Assembly (NCBI GenBank): GCA_026182355.1
Contig: JAPFBL010000610.1
Coordinates: forward strand, 216,001-280,000
Origin: Hermatobates lingyangjiaoensis
Taxonomy: Eukaryota > Arthropoda > Insecta > Hemiptera > Hermatobatidae
Reading direction: 5' to 3'
DNA length: 64,000 nt
The position numbers and the translations under genes are program-made. This document shows positions 54,097 to 64,000 of the stretch, piece by piece. The notes beneath the pieces are model-generated. The model saw only the letters and a list, made by a program, of their open reading frames with translations, did not search any database and was not told the origin of the DNA. The stretch's first letter is position 1; each line of letters starts with the position of its first letter.

Positions 54097-55319
54097 CAAA
54101 TATACCGCAAACCAACTGCCACCGACACAACTATACATAAATCATCACTCCACCCACCACAACAAAAAACATCCGCGTATAGATATATGATTGATAGATT
54201 ACTAAACGTATCCATGAATCCAACTAACTATAGTAAGAAATTAAATACTATAAAAACAATAGCAAAAAATAACGGGTATATGGAAAAAATTATGCAAAGA
54301 CTAATAAACGAAAGAAGAAATAAACACAATACTAACAGTACAACACCGGGAGTAACGAACAGATACGCGTCTTTAACTTACATAGGTAAACCTAGCGAAA
54401 AAGTTACGACTCTTCTGAGAAAATATTCATTAAAAATAGGTTATAAAACGAATAACACTATAAACCAAATCACAAACAACACAATAGAGAACATAGATAA
54501 TAAATTTGAAAAGAGCGGAATATAGAAAATTAAATGCAAAGATTGTGGTAAAAACTACATCGGGCAAACGGGAAGAACACTAAAAGACAGATTTAAAGAA
54601 CACATTAAAGACTACACCAATAACACAAACAAATCAAACTATGCACACCACCTAAAGAAATTTGGACATAACCCAGATAGTATGGGAAACACAATGGACT
54701 TACTACAGGCGGGACAAAAAGGACAACGAATGAACATACAGGAACAAATAGAAATATACAAACATAAAATGACAGACAATATAATCAATGAACAAACAAA
54801 ACAACAAACAGACATTTTAACAAAACCACTAATAACATATAAAAGACGGCAGAAAGAACTGGAAATAGATATTGAAACAAGAAATAAAAGGAAAAAACAT
54901 AACAATAAAAAAAAAATTAACCACACAGACAACACTGATTCCACAATGTAGACGGCAAGTGTAGGTAGGTTATAGGAAAATGGAATACACAGTCAGTTAG
55001 TTGCTCTTGAAGATGGGATCGGGCCGGACCCTAAACCGGTCAAGCTTTTCTAAGACTTTACGAGGTATGACGGACAGTATTACTACTAATTATAATATTA
55101 CTAACCTCAGTGGAACTAACCCATTAACTATATTATTATTTGTATTTTGAGTTTTATTTTATTTTTTCATAGCTTAAACCGTACTTTTATTTATGTATCA
55201 ATTTCTCTGTTCATCACTCAATTTTTTCTTTTATTTGTACATTATGTTTTCGAATTCCACTAATTTAATTTCATTATAAACTGATTCGTGTCTAACTTAT
55301 TTTCTGTGACCAGGCGCGC

Positions 55320-55475
55320 ATGCGGCAACATTGTTGGTCTCCAACCGTCTCTGAACCAGTGCGCTTGGTTTCCCTCTCTTATCTCTCCTGAAGACGGTTC
55401 AAACCGAAAATTAGAGACTGTAATTGTGTGATTTTAATTTCTCTATGTTTCTTTTTCTACATTGGACTATATTTG
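55320..55475 (+). mobile_element. Penelope-like 3' end
   Basis: CTGAAGACGGTTCAAACCGA at 55387-55406 with AAATTAGAGACTG: CTGAAGA, C, GGTT-CA-AACC, GAAA, an intact hammerhead-like core. Sister of 15460-15590. Confidence 0.65.
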
Positions 55476-55504
55476 TTCGTTTCGGTTTTCGTATTTCCAA
55501 CAGA

Positions 55505-55968
55505 AAAGTATATATATATAGTTCTCTCAGGAAAGAGAAAAACAAATAAAAACTCATACAAAAAAGACTCACAACGATATTTCGACATTCGTCGTCATCG
55601 GGCAGAAGTAGTCCCTTTGAGTAGCTGAAGCTAACTGAGTGGTCGGTCGAATGCGACGAACACGCACGCACTCTGCCGGTCGCCCTAGGTAAGCTACTAA
55701 CTACAGATAGAAAAATAACTAAAAGAACAAATAAAAATAACAAAAGGAGAAGAATATTAAATGAATGAATGCAAATTTAAAAAAAAAAAAAATTAACGGT
55801 ACAAGTTGAGGCCAGGAGGAAAGCGGGATTTGAGAAGACAGATAATTGCCTCCTCTGAAGCTCTTAAAGTAACGCGAGAAGACGGTACAGGGATCTGATT
55901 AAGGACTTGGACACGGCAGCAGTGATTAAAGTCCAGTCCATGGGAATTAGAGTGGATAGCAATAGGAT
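55505..55968 (-). pseudogene. Penelope-like endonuclease C-terminus with 3' UTR
   Basis: Minus strand from 55968: AIHSNSHGLDFNHCCRVQVL, VTLRASEEAIICLLKSRF and PPGLNLYR, stop at 55793, then a 3' UTR to 55508 with CCGATGACGACGAATGTCGA (C-to-C change of the usual CTGATGA). Both sides meet (TA)n. It lacks the YIG half of the endonuclease. Confidence 0.75.
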
Positions 55969-55984
55969 ATATATATATATAGTA

Positions 55985-56385
55985 GGTCATTTTTATGTTG
56001 ATTTTCTTGCGGCATGCTTTATTTTAATATTCTGAAGGATTTCCTCGTTAACCGTGTATAAGGCACTGGCTGTGTTGTTGGTTATTGTTATTGAAATGAC
56101 TTGTTACTCCTCATGGCGCCATAACTCCTAAGTGAGTTTGAGATTCTTAATACATACACTTAAAGGATGTTAGGGTATGGTTAGAGGTTTACTTCTGTTT
56201 CTTTTTCTCTATCAAGTAAGCATAGTTCAGGAGATCAGTGCACTCCGCCTGTAATGGTTACATTCTGTACTCCGATTGTATTAATTACATCTCTACTTCG
56301 ATTGTAGTGGTTACATTTCGTATTCTGGCTTGTAGTAGTTACATTTAAGATTTGTCGTTTTATTTTGTAAAAAAAATTCTAGTAG
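55985..56385. other. Non-coding stretch
   Basis: No gene recognised. TGGTTACATT-type motifs from 56250 appear to be degenerate leaders of the following array. Confidence 0.45.
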
Positions 56386-56389
56386 TTAA

Positions 56390-57545
56390 ATTTGTACACT
56401 AGATTGACGTTCTAAATTGATTTTCTAGATTGTATTGGGAAAATTTGTACTCTAGATTGAAGCAGTCAAAGTAATACTCTAGATTGTATAGGTTAAGTTT
56501 GTACTCTAGCCTTAAGTTTGTATTGGTTAGATTTGTACTGTAGTCTGAAGCAGTCAAAACAATACTCTAGATTGTATTGGTTAGATTTGTACTCTAGTCT
56601 GAAGAAGTCAAAATAATACTATAGATTGTATTGGTTAGATTTGTACTCTAGTCTGAAGCAGTCTAATTGATAATCTAGATTGTATTGTTTCAATTTGTAC
56701 TCTAGATTGAAGCAGTCAAATTGATAATCTAGATTGTATTGTTTCAATTTGTACTCTAGTCTGAAGCAGTCAAATTAATAATCAAGATTGTATTGTTTAG
56801 ATTTGTACTCTAGACTGAAGCAGTCAAAACAATACTCTAGATTGTATTGGTTAGATTTGTACTCTAGATTGAAGCAGGCATATTGATACTCTAGATTGTA
56901 TTGGTTAGATTTGTACTCTAGTCTGACGCAGTCAAATTGATAATCCAGATTGTATTGGTTAGATTTGTACTCTAGACTGAAGCAGTCAAAATGATATTCT
57001 AGATTGTACAGGTTAAATTTGTACTCTAGATTGAAGCAGTCAAATTGATACTCTAGGTTGTATTTGTTAGATTTGTACTCTAGTCTGAAGTAGTCAAATT
57101 GACAATCCAGATTGTATTGTTTAGATTTGTACTCTAGACTGAAGCAGTCAAAACAATACTCTAGATTGTATTGGTTAGATTTGTACTCTAGATTGAAGCA
57201 GGCATTTTGATACTCTAGATTGTATTGGTTAGATTTGTAGTCTAGTTTGAAGCAGTCATATTGATACTCTAGATTGTATTGGTTAGATTTGTAGTCTAGT
57301 TTGAAGCAGTCAAAATGATATTCTAGATTGTATAGGTTAAATTTGTATTTTAGATTGAAGCAGTGAAAATACTACTCTAGATTATATTGTTTAAATTTGT
57401 ACTTTAGATTAAAGCAGTCAAATTGATAATCTAGATTTTATTGTTTAAATTGATACTCTAGATTGAAACATTCAAATAACTACTCTAGATTTTATTGTTT
57501 AAATTTGTACTTTAGAATGCAGAAGATATATTTTTTACTCAAGAC
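56390..57545. repeat. 54-bp minisatellite, about 21 copies
   Basis: Unit CTAGATTGTATTGGTTAGAT then TTGTACTCTAGTCTGAAGCA and GTCAAAATGATACT, 54 bp. Two half-units related by TACTCTAGATTG/TACTCTAGTCTG suggest an older 27-bp ancestor. Ends degenerate on both sides. Confidence 0.88.
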
Positions 57546-58475
57546 GGTAATAGTTAATTTGTATTCTGGATTGTAGTGGTTACATTTTATATTCAAGGTG
57601 GTCGTAGTAAAAGTTGTACTCATATTGTACATTTATACTTACAATAGTATTTTGCAATTACACCACACGCACTATAATTACATCATAGCAGTTTATCTAA
57701 CTGTGATCTCTTGTTTTGTCTATTATTCTTCATGAACCATCTTATAACAATAGTATTGTTATAGTAGTTTTAGTAAGTACACAGATAGCTTATCATTCAT
57801 ATTTCTACATTTCATTGCCTTCAGATTATTTTTTCATAAACTACTATCAGTATGTAAACCTTTTTATAACCTTCTTCAATATTTTCAAATATATCATTTA
57901 AAAAATAAACATTATAATATATAAATCAGTTTATAAGTAATTAAAATTATATATTTTCAGTAAAACAAACTTTAATTACTTAGTAAATGTTGAGTTTAAT
58001 AAATTTTTAACATAAATCATTAGTTTACTTATAAATAGTCTTTCACACTAATTATAAATGCAAGAATTAAATGTAATGAAAGCCTTTTAAAATTAATATT
58101 AATATTTTGTAAAAAGTAATATCTTAATGCTCAAAAAATTATTAAGGTGTAATGTAATAGTTTTTAATTTCTGGTACATACATAAAGTAATTAGTCTTAA
58201 ATAACAAAGTGAAATTCTGTTTAATGTATTAGTAATATATGAATTCAATTAAAAGTTGACACTTGTATATGTATGAAAGAAATGAAATGTTTTTGAATTA
58301 TTAATATTTCATTGAGGCTGTTTATTAGTCGTTTTTGTAATTTAGTTTTAAACGTATGATTCATTCATTGATAGTAGAGTTTTAAGTCAAATAAAGTATA
58401 ATTAATTTGCATAGTTTGTTAATAAATGTTCTGTTATCAGTTTTAGCTTAATAAATGTTCTGTTATCAGTTTTAC
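57546..58475. other. AT-rich stretch without gene
   Basis: No supported feature; a short direct repeat TTAATAAATGTTCTGTTATC occurs at 58420 and 58449. Confidence 0.5.
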
Positions 58476-58550
58476 CTTATCAGAGAGATGTTGAGAAGTT
58501 TTATTCCTGACAGTTCTATTTCGTCTGCAATGACTTCCAGTGAACATCAT
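58476..58550 (-). CDS. Candidate first coding exon of the kinase C gene
   Basis: Minus strand: ATGATG opens MMFTGSHCRRNRTVRNKTSQ and HLSDK, ending AAG at a GTAAAA donor in phase 0, which would join the phase-0 start of the 31183-31246 exon. The context before ATG (GTAAAC) is acceptable. Upstream, 58560-58900 is less AT-rich, with TATAAAAAAA (minus, near 58686) as a possible TATA-like box. The peptide has no diagnostic homology, the donor is moderate, and a 27-kb intron would follow. The novel-PKC C2-like domain was not found anywhere in between, so this would be a short N-terminal isoform or a false call. Confidence 0.25.
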
Positions 58551-58559
58551 GTTTACTAA

Positions 58560-59335
58560 CTAGGAACCTTATTGGTTCCATTACGTCAAAGTAAAAAACT
58601 TAAAACAAACAACTTTCTTTCTTTCTTCTTTTTTTCCTTCCTTTTAAATTAAAACAATATTTTTTTTAAAAAAAAAGTTTTTTTTTATAAACTCCCGCAC
58701 GTAATCAAACAGAGATTCAACTTCTGTCTAGAAGGGCTATTTTTGGCTTTTTCTCTTCCCCCCACTCCAACTAATACAGTACTGGCTTTAGTTCTTATAG
58801 CATCCGAACTCAACTGGGCTCAATCCATTCTGTTTGTTAAGATCATCTTTTAATACAAGCTGTCCGCCTTGTGGCGCTATCTGTTGTAAGTAATGTCAAC
58901 TAAAACTGATGACAAACTTTATGTCCTTATCAATCAGAATAATTTATAAACTAACGAACAAATAATAAAAAAATTAAATAATTTTTATTTTTTCATACTA
59001 TTATATGCATTTATCATTTCTGAATTCTAGAGTTGATGCTTTAATTGTAATTAAATGGGAATTTACTAGATATAAAGGAAAATAATTCACACCAACAAGT
59101 AAAACGTTATAAGTGTGAATTTATAAAATTATAATATTCAGCGATTACAAATAAATAACTTATTGTTTATAATCGCAGCATTACAATGCAGGATGCTACT
59201 GTAGTGAGATTCCTACCCTATTTTTTTAAGTATGAGGTGTTCCTTCAATAGGAGGATAGATAAAACATATTTCTTGACACTATTTTATGCTATTCTATTC
59301 TTTTTCTTCGATGAGTAAATCTCTATACTCTTATA
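58560..59335. other. Intergenic or 5' flanking sequence
   Basis: 58690-58900 has the most balanced composition in this part of the window (CTCTTCCCCCCACTCC; GCCTTGTGGCGCTATCTG). It may hold a promoter, but no motif is decisive. Confidence 0.3.
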
Positions 59336-59339
59336 TAGA

Positions 59340-62300
59340 AAGTCAAAATAGAGGTATTAAAAACAGCTCTAATTAATGAGCGTTTAAACGGGATAAAAAG
59401 AGGACCCAAGTTATGAGTAGAAAAAAATGTTCTAAGAGTCCAAGTCAGATAAAAATCTAGGGCTCTGTGACTATGTGTTGGCAAAAAAAAAAGTGCCCTA
59501 AAGGTCTGTAAAGGATAAAAAGGGTGGTGCCCTGTAGTCTAAGTTGAAAAATTGTTTTTCTACGAGTTTGACAAGCATAAATAGAACTCTAGGAGTCTGA
59601 GATGGATAAAAAAGTACCCTAAGGGTGTACAAAGGATAAAAAGGGCGGTGCCCTGTAGTCTAAGTTGAAAAATTGTTTTTCAAAGAGTCTGACAAGCAAA
59701 AATAGGACCCTAGGAGTCTGAGAAGGATAAAAAAGTGCCCTAAGGGTCTGTAAAGGATAAAAAGGGCGGTGCCCTGTAGTCTAAGTTGAAAAATTGTTTT
59801 TCTAAGAGTTTGACAAGCATAAATAGAACTCTAGGAGTCTGAGATGGATAAAAAAGTACCCTAAGGGTGTACAAAGGATAAAAAGGGCGGTGCCCTGTAG
59901 TCTAAGTTGAAAAATTGTTTTTCAAAGAGTCTGACAAGCAAAAATAGGACCCTAGGAGTCTGAGAAGGATAAAAAAGTGCCCTAAGGGTCTGTAAAGGAT
60001 AAAAAGGGCGGTGCCCTGTAGTCTAAGTTGAAAAATTGTTTTTCTAAGAGTTTGACAAGCATAAATAGAACTCTAGGAGTCTGAGATGGATAAAAAAGTA
60101 CCCTAAGGGTGTACAAAGGATAAAAAGGGCGGTGCCCTGTAGTCTAAGTTGAAAAATTGTTTTTCAAAGAGTCTGACAAGCAAAAATAGGACCCTAGGAG
60201 TCTGAGAAGGATAAAAAAGTGCCCTAAGGGTCTGTAAAGGATAAAAAGGGCGGTGCCCTGTAGTCTAAGTTGAAAAATTGTTTTTCTAAGAGTTTGACAA
60301 GCATAAATAGAACTCTAGGAGTCTGAGATGGATAAAAAAGTACCCTAAGGGTGTACAAAGGATAAAAAGGGCGGTGCCCTGTAGTCTAAGTTGAAAAATT
60401 GTTTTTCAAAGAGTCTGACAAGCAAAAATAGGACCCTAGGAGTCTGAGAAGGATAAAAAAGTGCCCTAAGGGTCTGTAAAGGATAAAAAGGGCGGTGCCC
60501 TGTAGTCTAAGTTGAAAAATTGTTTTTCTAAGAGTTTGACAAGCATAAATAAGACCCTAGGAGTCTGAGAAGGATAAAAAAGTGCCCTAAGGGTCTGTAA
60601 AGGATAAAAAGGGTGGTGCCCTGTAGTCTAAGTTGAAAAATTGTTTTTCTAAGAGTTTGACAAGCATAAATAGGACTCTGGGAGTCTGAGATGTGCCCTA
60701 AGGGTCTGTAAAGGATAAAAAGGGTGGTGCCCTGTAGTCTAAGTTGAAAAATTGTTTTTCTAAGAGTTTGACAAGCATAAATAGGGCCCTAGGAGTCTGA
60801 GAAGGATAAAAAAGTGCCCTAAGGGTCTGTAAAGGATAAAAAGGGTGGTGCCCTGTAGTCTAAGTTGAAAAATTGTTTTTCTAAGAGTTTGACAAGCATA
60901 AATAGGACCCTAGGAGTCTGAGAAGGATAAAAAAGTGCCCTAAGGGTCTGTAAAGGATAAAAAGGGTGGTGCCCTGTAGTCTAAGTTGAAAAATTGTTTT
61001 TCTAAGAGTTTGACAAGCATAAATAGGACCCTAGGAGTCTGAGAAGGATAAAAAAGTGCCCTAAGGGTCTGTAAAGGATAAAAAGGGCGGTGCCCTGTAG
61101 TCTAAGTTGAAAAATTGTTTTTCTAAGAGTTTGACAAGCATAAATAGGACCCTAGGAGTCTGAGAAGGATAAAAAAGTGCCCTAAGAGTCTATAAAGGAT
61201 AAAAAGGGTGGTGCCCTGTAGTCTAAGTTGAAAAATTGTTTTTCTAAGAGTCTGACAAGCATAAATAGGACTCTAGGAGTCTGAGAAGGATAAAAAAGTG
61301 CCCTAAGGGTCTGTAAAGGATAAAAAGGGTGGTGCCCTGTAGTCTAAGTTGAAAAATTGTTTTTGTAAGAGTTTGACAAGCATAAATAGGACCCTAGGAG
61401 TATGAGAAGGATAAAAAAGTGCCCTAAGGGTCTGTAAAGGATAAAAAGGGTGGTGCCCTGTAGTCTAAGTTGAAAAATTGTTTTTCTAAGAGTTTGACAA
61501 GCATAAATAGGACCCTAAGAGTCTGAGAAGGATAAAAAAGTGCCCTAAGGGTCTGTAAAGGATAAAAAGGGTGGTGCCCTGTAGTCTAAGTTGAAAAATT
61601 GTTTTTCTAAGAGTTTGACAAGCATAAATAGGACCCTAAGAGTCTGAGAAGGATAAAAAAGTGCCCTAAGGGTCTGTAAAGGATAAAAAGGGTGGTGCCC
61701 TGTAGTCTAAGTTGAAAAATTGTTTTTCTAAGAGTTTGACAAGCATAAATAGGACCCTAGGAGTCTGAGAAGGATAAAAAAGTGCCCTAAGGGTCTGTAA
61801 AGGATAAAAAGGGTGGTGCCCTGTAGTCTAAGTTGGAAAATTGTTTTTCTAAGAGTCTGACAAGCATAAATAGGACTCTAGGAGTCTGAGATGTGCCCTA
61901 AGGGTCTGTAAAGGATAAAAAGGGTGGTGCCCTGTAGTCTAAGTTGAAAAATTGTTTTTCTAAGAGTTTGACAAGCATAAATAGGACCCTAGGAGTCTGA
62001 GAAGGATAAAAAAGTGCCCTAAGGGTCTGTAAAGGATAAAAAGGGTGGTGCCCTGTAGTCTAAGTTGAAAATTGTTTTTCTAAGAGTTTGACAAGCATAA
62101 AATAGGACCCTAGGAGTCTGAGAAGGATAAAAAAGTGCCCTAAGGGTCTGTAAAGGATAAAAAGGGTGGTGCCCTGTAGTCTAAGTTGAAAATTTTTAAA
62201 ATTGAAATTTTTTTCTAAGAGTTTGACAAGCATAAATAGGACCCTAGGAGTCTGAGAAGGATAAAAAAGTGCCCTAAGGGTCTGTAAAGGATAAAAAGGG

Positions 62301-63115
62301 TGGTGCCCTGTAGTCTAAGTTGGAAAATTGTTTTTCTAAGAGTCTGACAAGCATAAATAGGACTCTAGGAGTCTGAGATGTGCCCTAAGGGTCTGTAAAG
62401 GATAAAAAGGGCGGGCCCCTGTAGTCTAAGTCGAAAACTTTTTCAAAGAGTCTGACAAGCATAAATAGGACCCTAGGAGTCTGAGAAGGATAAAAAAGTG
62501 CCCTAAGGGTCTGTAAAGGATAAAAAGGGTGGTGCCCTGTAGTCTAAGTTGAAAAATTGTTTTTCTAAGAGTTTGACAAGCATAAATAGAACTCTAGGAG
62601 TCTGAGATGTGCCCTGAGGGTCTGTAAAGGATAAAAAGGGCGGGACCCTGTAGTTTAAGTCGAAAACTTTTTCAAAGAGTCTGACAAGCAAAAATAGGAC
62701 CCTAGGAGTCTGAGAAGGATAAAAAAGTACCCTAAGGGTCTGTAAAGGATAAAAAGGGCGGGACCCTGTAGTCTAAGTTGAAAAATTGTTTTTCATAGTC
62801 TAAGTTGAAAAATTGTTTTTCTAAGAGTTTGACAAGCATAAATAGGACCCTAGGAGTCTGAGAAGGATAAAAAAGTGCCCTAAGGGTCTGTAAAGAATAA
62901 AAAGGGCGGTGCCCTGTAGTCTAAGTTGAAAAATTGTTTTTCAAAGAGTCTGACAAGCAAAAATAGGACCCTAGGAGTCTGAGAAGGATAAAAAAGTGCC
63001 CTAAGGGTCTGTAAAGGATAAAAAGGTTGGTGCCCTGTAGTCTAAGTTGGAAAATTGTTTTTCTAAGAGTCTGACAAGCATAAATAGAACTCTAGGAGTC
63101 TGAGATAGATAGAAA
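59340..63115. repeat. 121-bp satellite with dimeric higher-order section
   Basis: About 30 units of 121 bp (AAGGATAAAAAGGGTGGTGC, CCTGTAGTCTAAGTTGAAAA, ATTGTTTTTC...). From about 59560 to 60540 two unit types alternate (CAAAAATAGGACCC with GTGCCC against CATAAATAGAACTC with GTACCC), a 242-bp dimer repeated about four times. Later units are more homogeneous, with short-deletion variants (GAGATGTGCCC). The open frame across 62503-62691 on the minus strand is a repeat artefact. Confidence 0.93.
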
Positions 63116-63800
63116 AAGCGCTCTAAAGATCTGAACTGGATAAAAAAGGCCCCAATAGTCTGAGTAGAATGTATTATAGTTCTAGGAGTCCGAGTAGGAT
63201 AAAAAGGACTCTAAGGGTTTAATTCGGATAAAAAGGGCCCCAATAGTGTGAGTAGAATGTAATGTAGTTCTAGGAGTCCGAGTAGGATAAAAAGGACTCT
63301 AAGGGTTTAATTCGGATAAAAAGGGCCCCAAGAGTCTGAGTAAAATAAAATGTGTTTCTAGGTGTCCGAATCAGATAAAAAGAACTCTAGGAGTCTGAGT
63401 TGGTCAAAAAAAGGGCTCTAAGGGTTTGAACCTGATAAAAAGAACCTCAATAGTCTGAGTACAATAGAATCTTGTTTTAAGAGTCCGAGTTGGATAAAAA
63501 GGGCACTAGTAGTCAGAGTTTAATAACATTTTGTTCTAGGAGTCTGAGAAGAATAAAAAGAGCTCTAGGAGTCTGAGTTGGTCAAAAAAAAGGGCTCTAA
63601 GGGTTTGAACCTGATAAAAAGAACCTCAATAGTCTGAGTACAATAAAATCTTGTTTTAAGAGTATGAGTTGATAAAAAAGAGCTCTAGTAGTCAGAGTCG
63701 AATAACATTTTATTCTAGGAGTCTGATTTGGTCAAAAAAAGGGCTCTAAGGGTTTCATCCGGATAAAAAAACTTGAGTCGGATAGAAAGGGCCTTAGGAA
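63116..63800. repeat. Diverged edge of the satellite, 30-bp and 60-bp units
   Basis: Units of about 30 bp, (A/G)GTCTGAGT(A/T)GGATAAAAAG and GGCTCTAAGGGTTT, with two larger direct duplications (63160-63240 against 63241-63320; 63370-63470 against 63550-63650). The same 30-bp theme is found four times inside each 121-bp unit, pointing to the ancestral monomer. Confidence 0.8.
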
Positions 63801-64000
63801 TCAGGGTTGGGAATTTATTTCTGGTGGTCTTGCTATTAGTAGTAACAATTCTAAATCTACACCTACATTACATAATCTAAATATTAACACTAAGTACTCC
63901 AAAACTACTCACGACAATATTGAAATAGATTTTTATTTACAATTAACCCTCTTCATTTTGCTCATACAACAACAAGCACAAGTCTTCTCATCACAGTTGT
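63801..64000. other. Non-repetitive edge
   Basis: Unique sequence leaving the satellite. No gene seen. Confidence 0.5.

Larger units (their letters stand above)
52688..55135 (+). pseudogene. Penelope-like element: RT and GIY-YIG remnants
   Basis: 5'-truncated PLE. The RT part reads WFENLYTSVPVTERL, MGHRTSVILSEIFLQ and YYCRYVDDSFLIVN (catalytic YVDD); after TAA at 53051-53053 it continues KLKFIDLTIGKTKGKLSF. An insertion occupies 53192-54096. It resumes IYRKPTATDTTIHKSSLHP at 54092-54150, passes TAG at 54523-54525, then KCKDCGKNYIGQTGRTLKDR at 54535-54594, the GIY-YIG endonuclease with its CxxC, and stops at 54951. The 3' UTR has TTGAAGATGGGATCGG and AAACCGGTCAAG. Penelope RT is related to telomerase; the endonuclease nicks the target. 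Two stops and the insertion make it dead. Confidence 0.9.

Noticed and set aside
54639..54944. 101-codon minus-strand hydrophobic frame, with a related one at 8488-8727
   Set aside because: Antisense of the PLE endonuclease C-terminus and 3' end; the similarity between the two loci is explained by the PLE.

Overview
This window looks like nuclear DNA of an arthropod, most likely an insect. The evidence is AT-rich non-coding sequence, exons with GT-AG introns, a tRNA-derived SINE whose 3' tail is the arthropod telomere pentamer (AACCT/TTAGG), a single-exon farnesyl diphosphate synthase, I/Jockey-type LINE fragments, hAT and pogo/mariner-type DNA transposons, and many Penelope-like elements (PLEs). 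Species cannot be fixed from the sequence.

Two host genes are visible, both on the minus strand. The first is a protein kinase C gene of the novel delta/theta type. Five exons (31183-31246, 22586-22724, 20243-20274, 18511-18596, 15165-15294) join in frame across consistent splice phases and encode a linker, a complete C1A and the first part of C1B. A weak candidate for the first coding exon lies at 58476-58550. The rest of C1B and the kinase domain were not found and should lie left of the window, so the intron after 15165 exceeds 15 kb. The second gene, an intact 390-codon farnesyl diphosphate synthase at 4944-6116, sits inside that intron in the same orientation.

Nearly everything else is repeats. 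Positions 1-9000 hold a SINE, a 25-bp minisatellite element, a hAT element with 8-bp TSD, a MITE, PLE foldbacks and a LINE tail. Positions 9000-15150 hold AT-rich tandem repeats, an internally deleted LINE and GIY-YIG PLE remnants. Positions 15370-25900 hold PLE foldbacks, LINE RNase H and RT fragments and the PKC exons. Positions 26000-35000 hold a GA tract, PLE pieces, an inverted copy of the 25-bp minisatellite element and a 90-bp array. Positions 35300-39400 hold a SINE/LINE chimera, a 28-bp array, SINEs and an 89-bp array. Positions 39900-56000 are a dense PLE graveyard, including a near-perfect 406-bp palindrome and a PLE with RT and endonuclease remnants. Positions 56390-57545 hold a 54-bp array and 59340-63800 a 121-bp satellite with dimeric higher-order structure.

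The most striking system is the PLE set. At least ten sequence families share a hammerhead-ribozyme-like core (CTGANGA, hairpin, GAAA). Most are snap-back elements in which one inverted arm is about 40 nt longer than the other, and many abut (TA)n tracts. Several are tied directly to PLE GIY-YIG endonuclease, PLE C-terminal or PLE N-terminal coding remnants. One 89-bp tandem array repeats the core about eight times.
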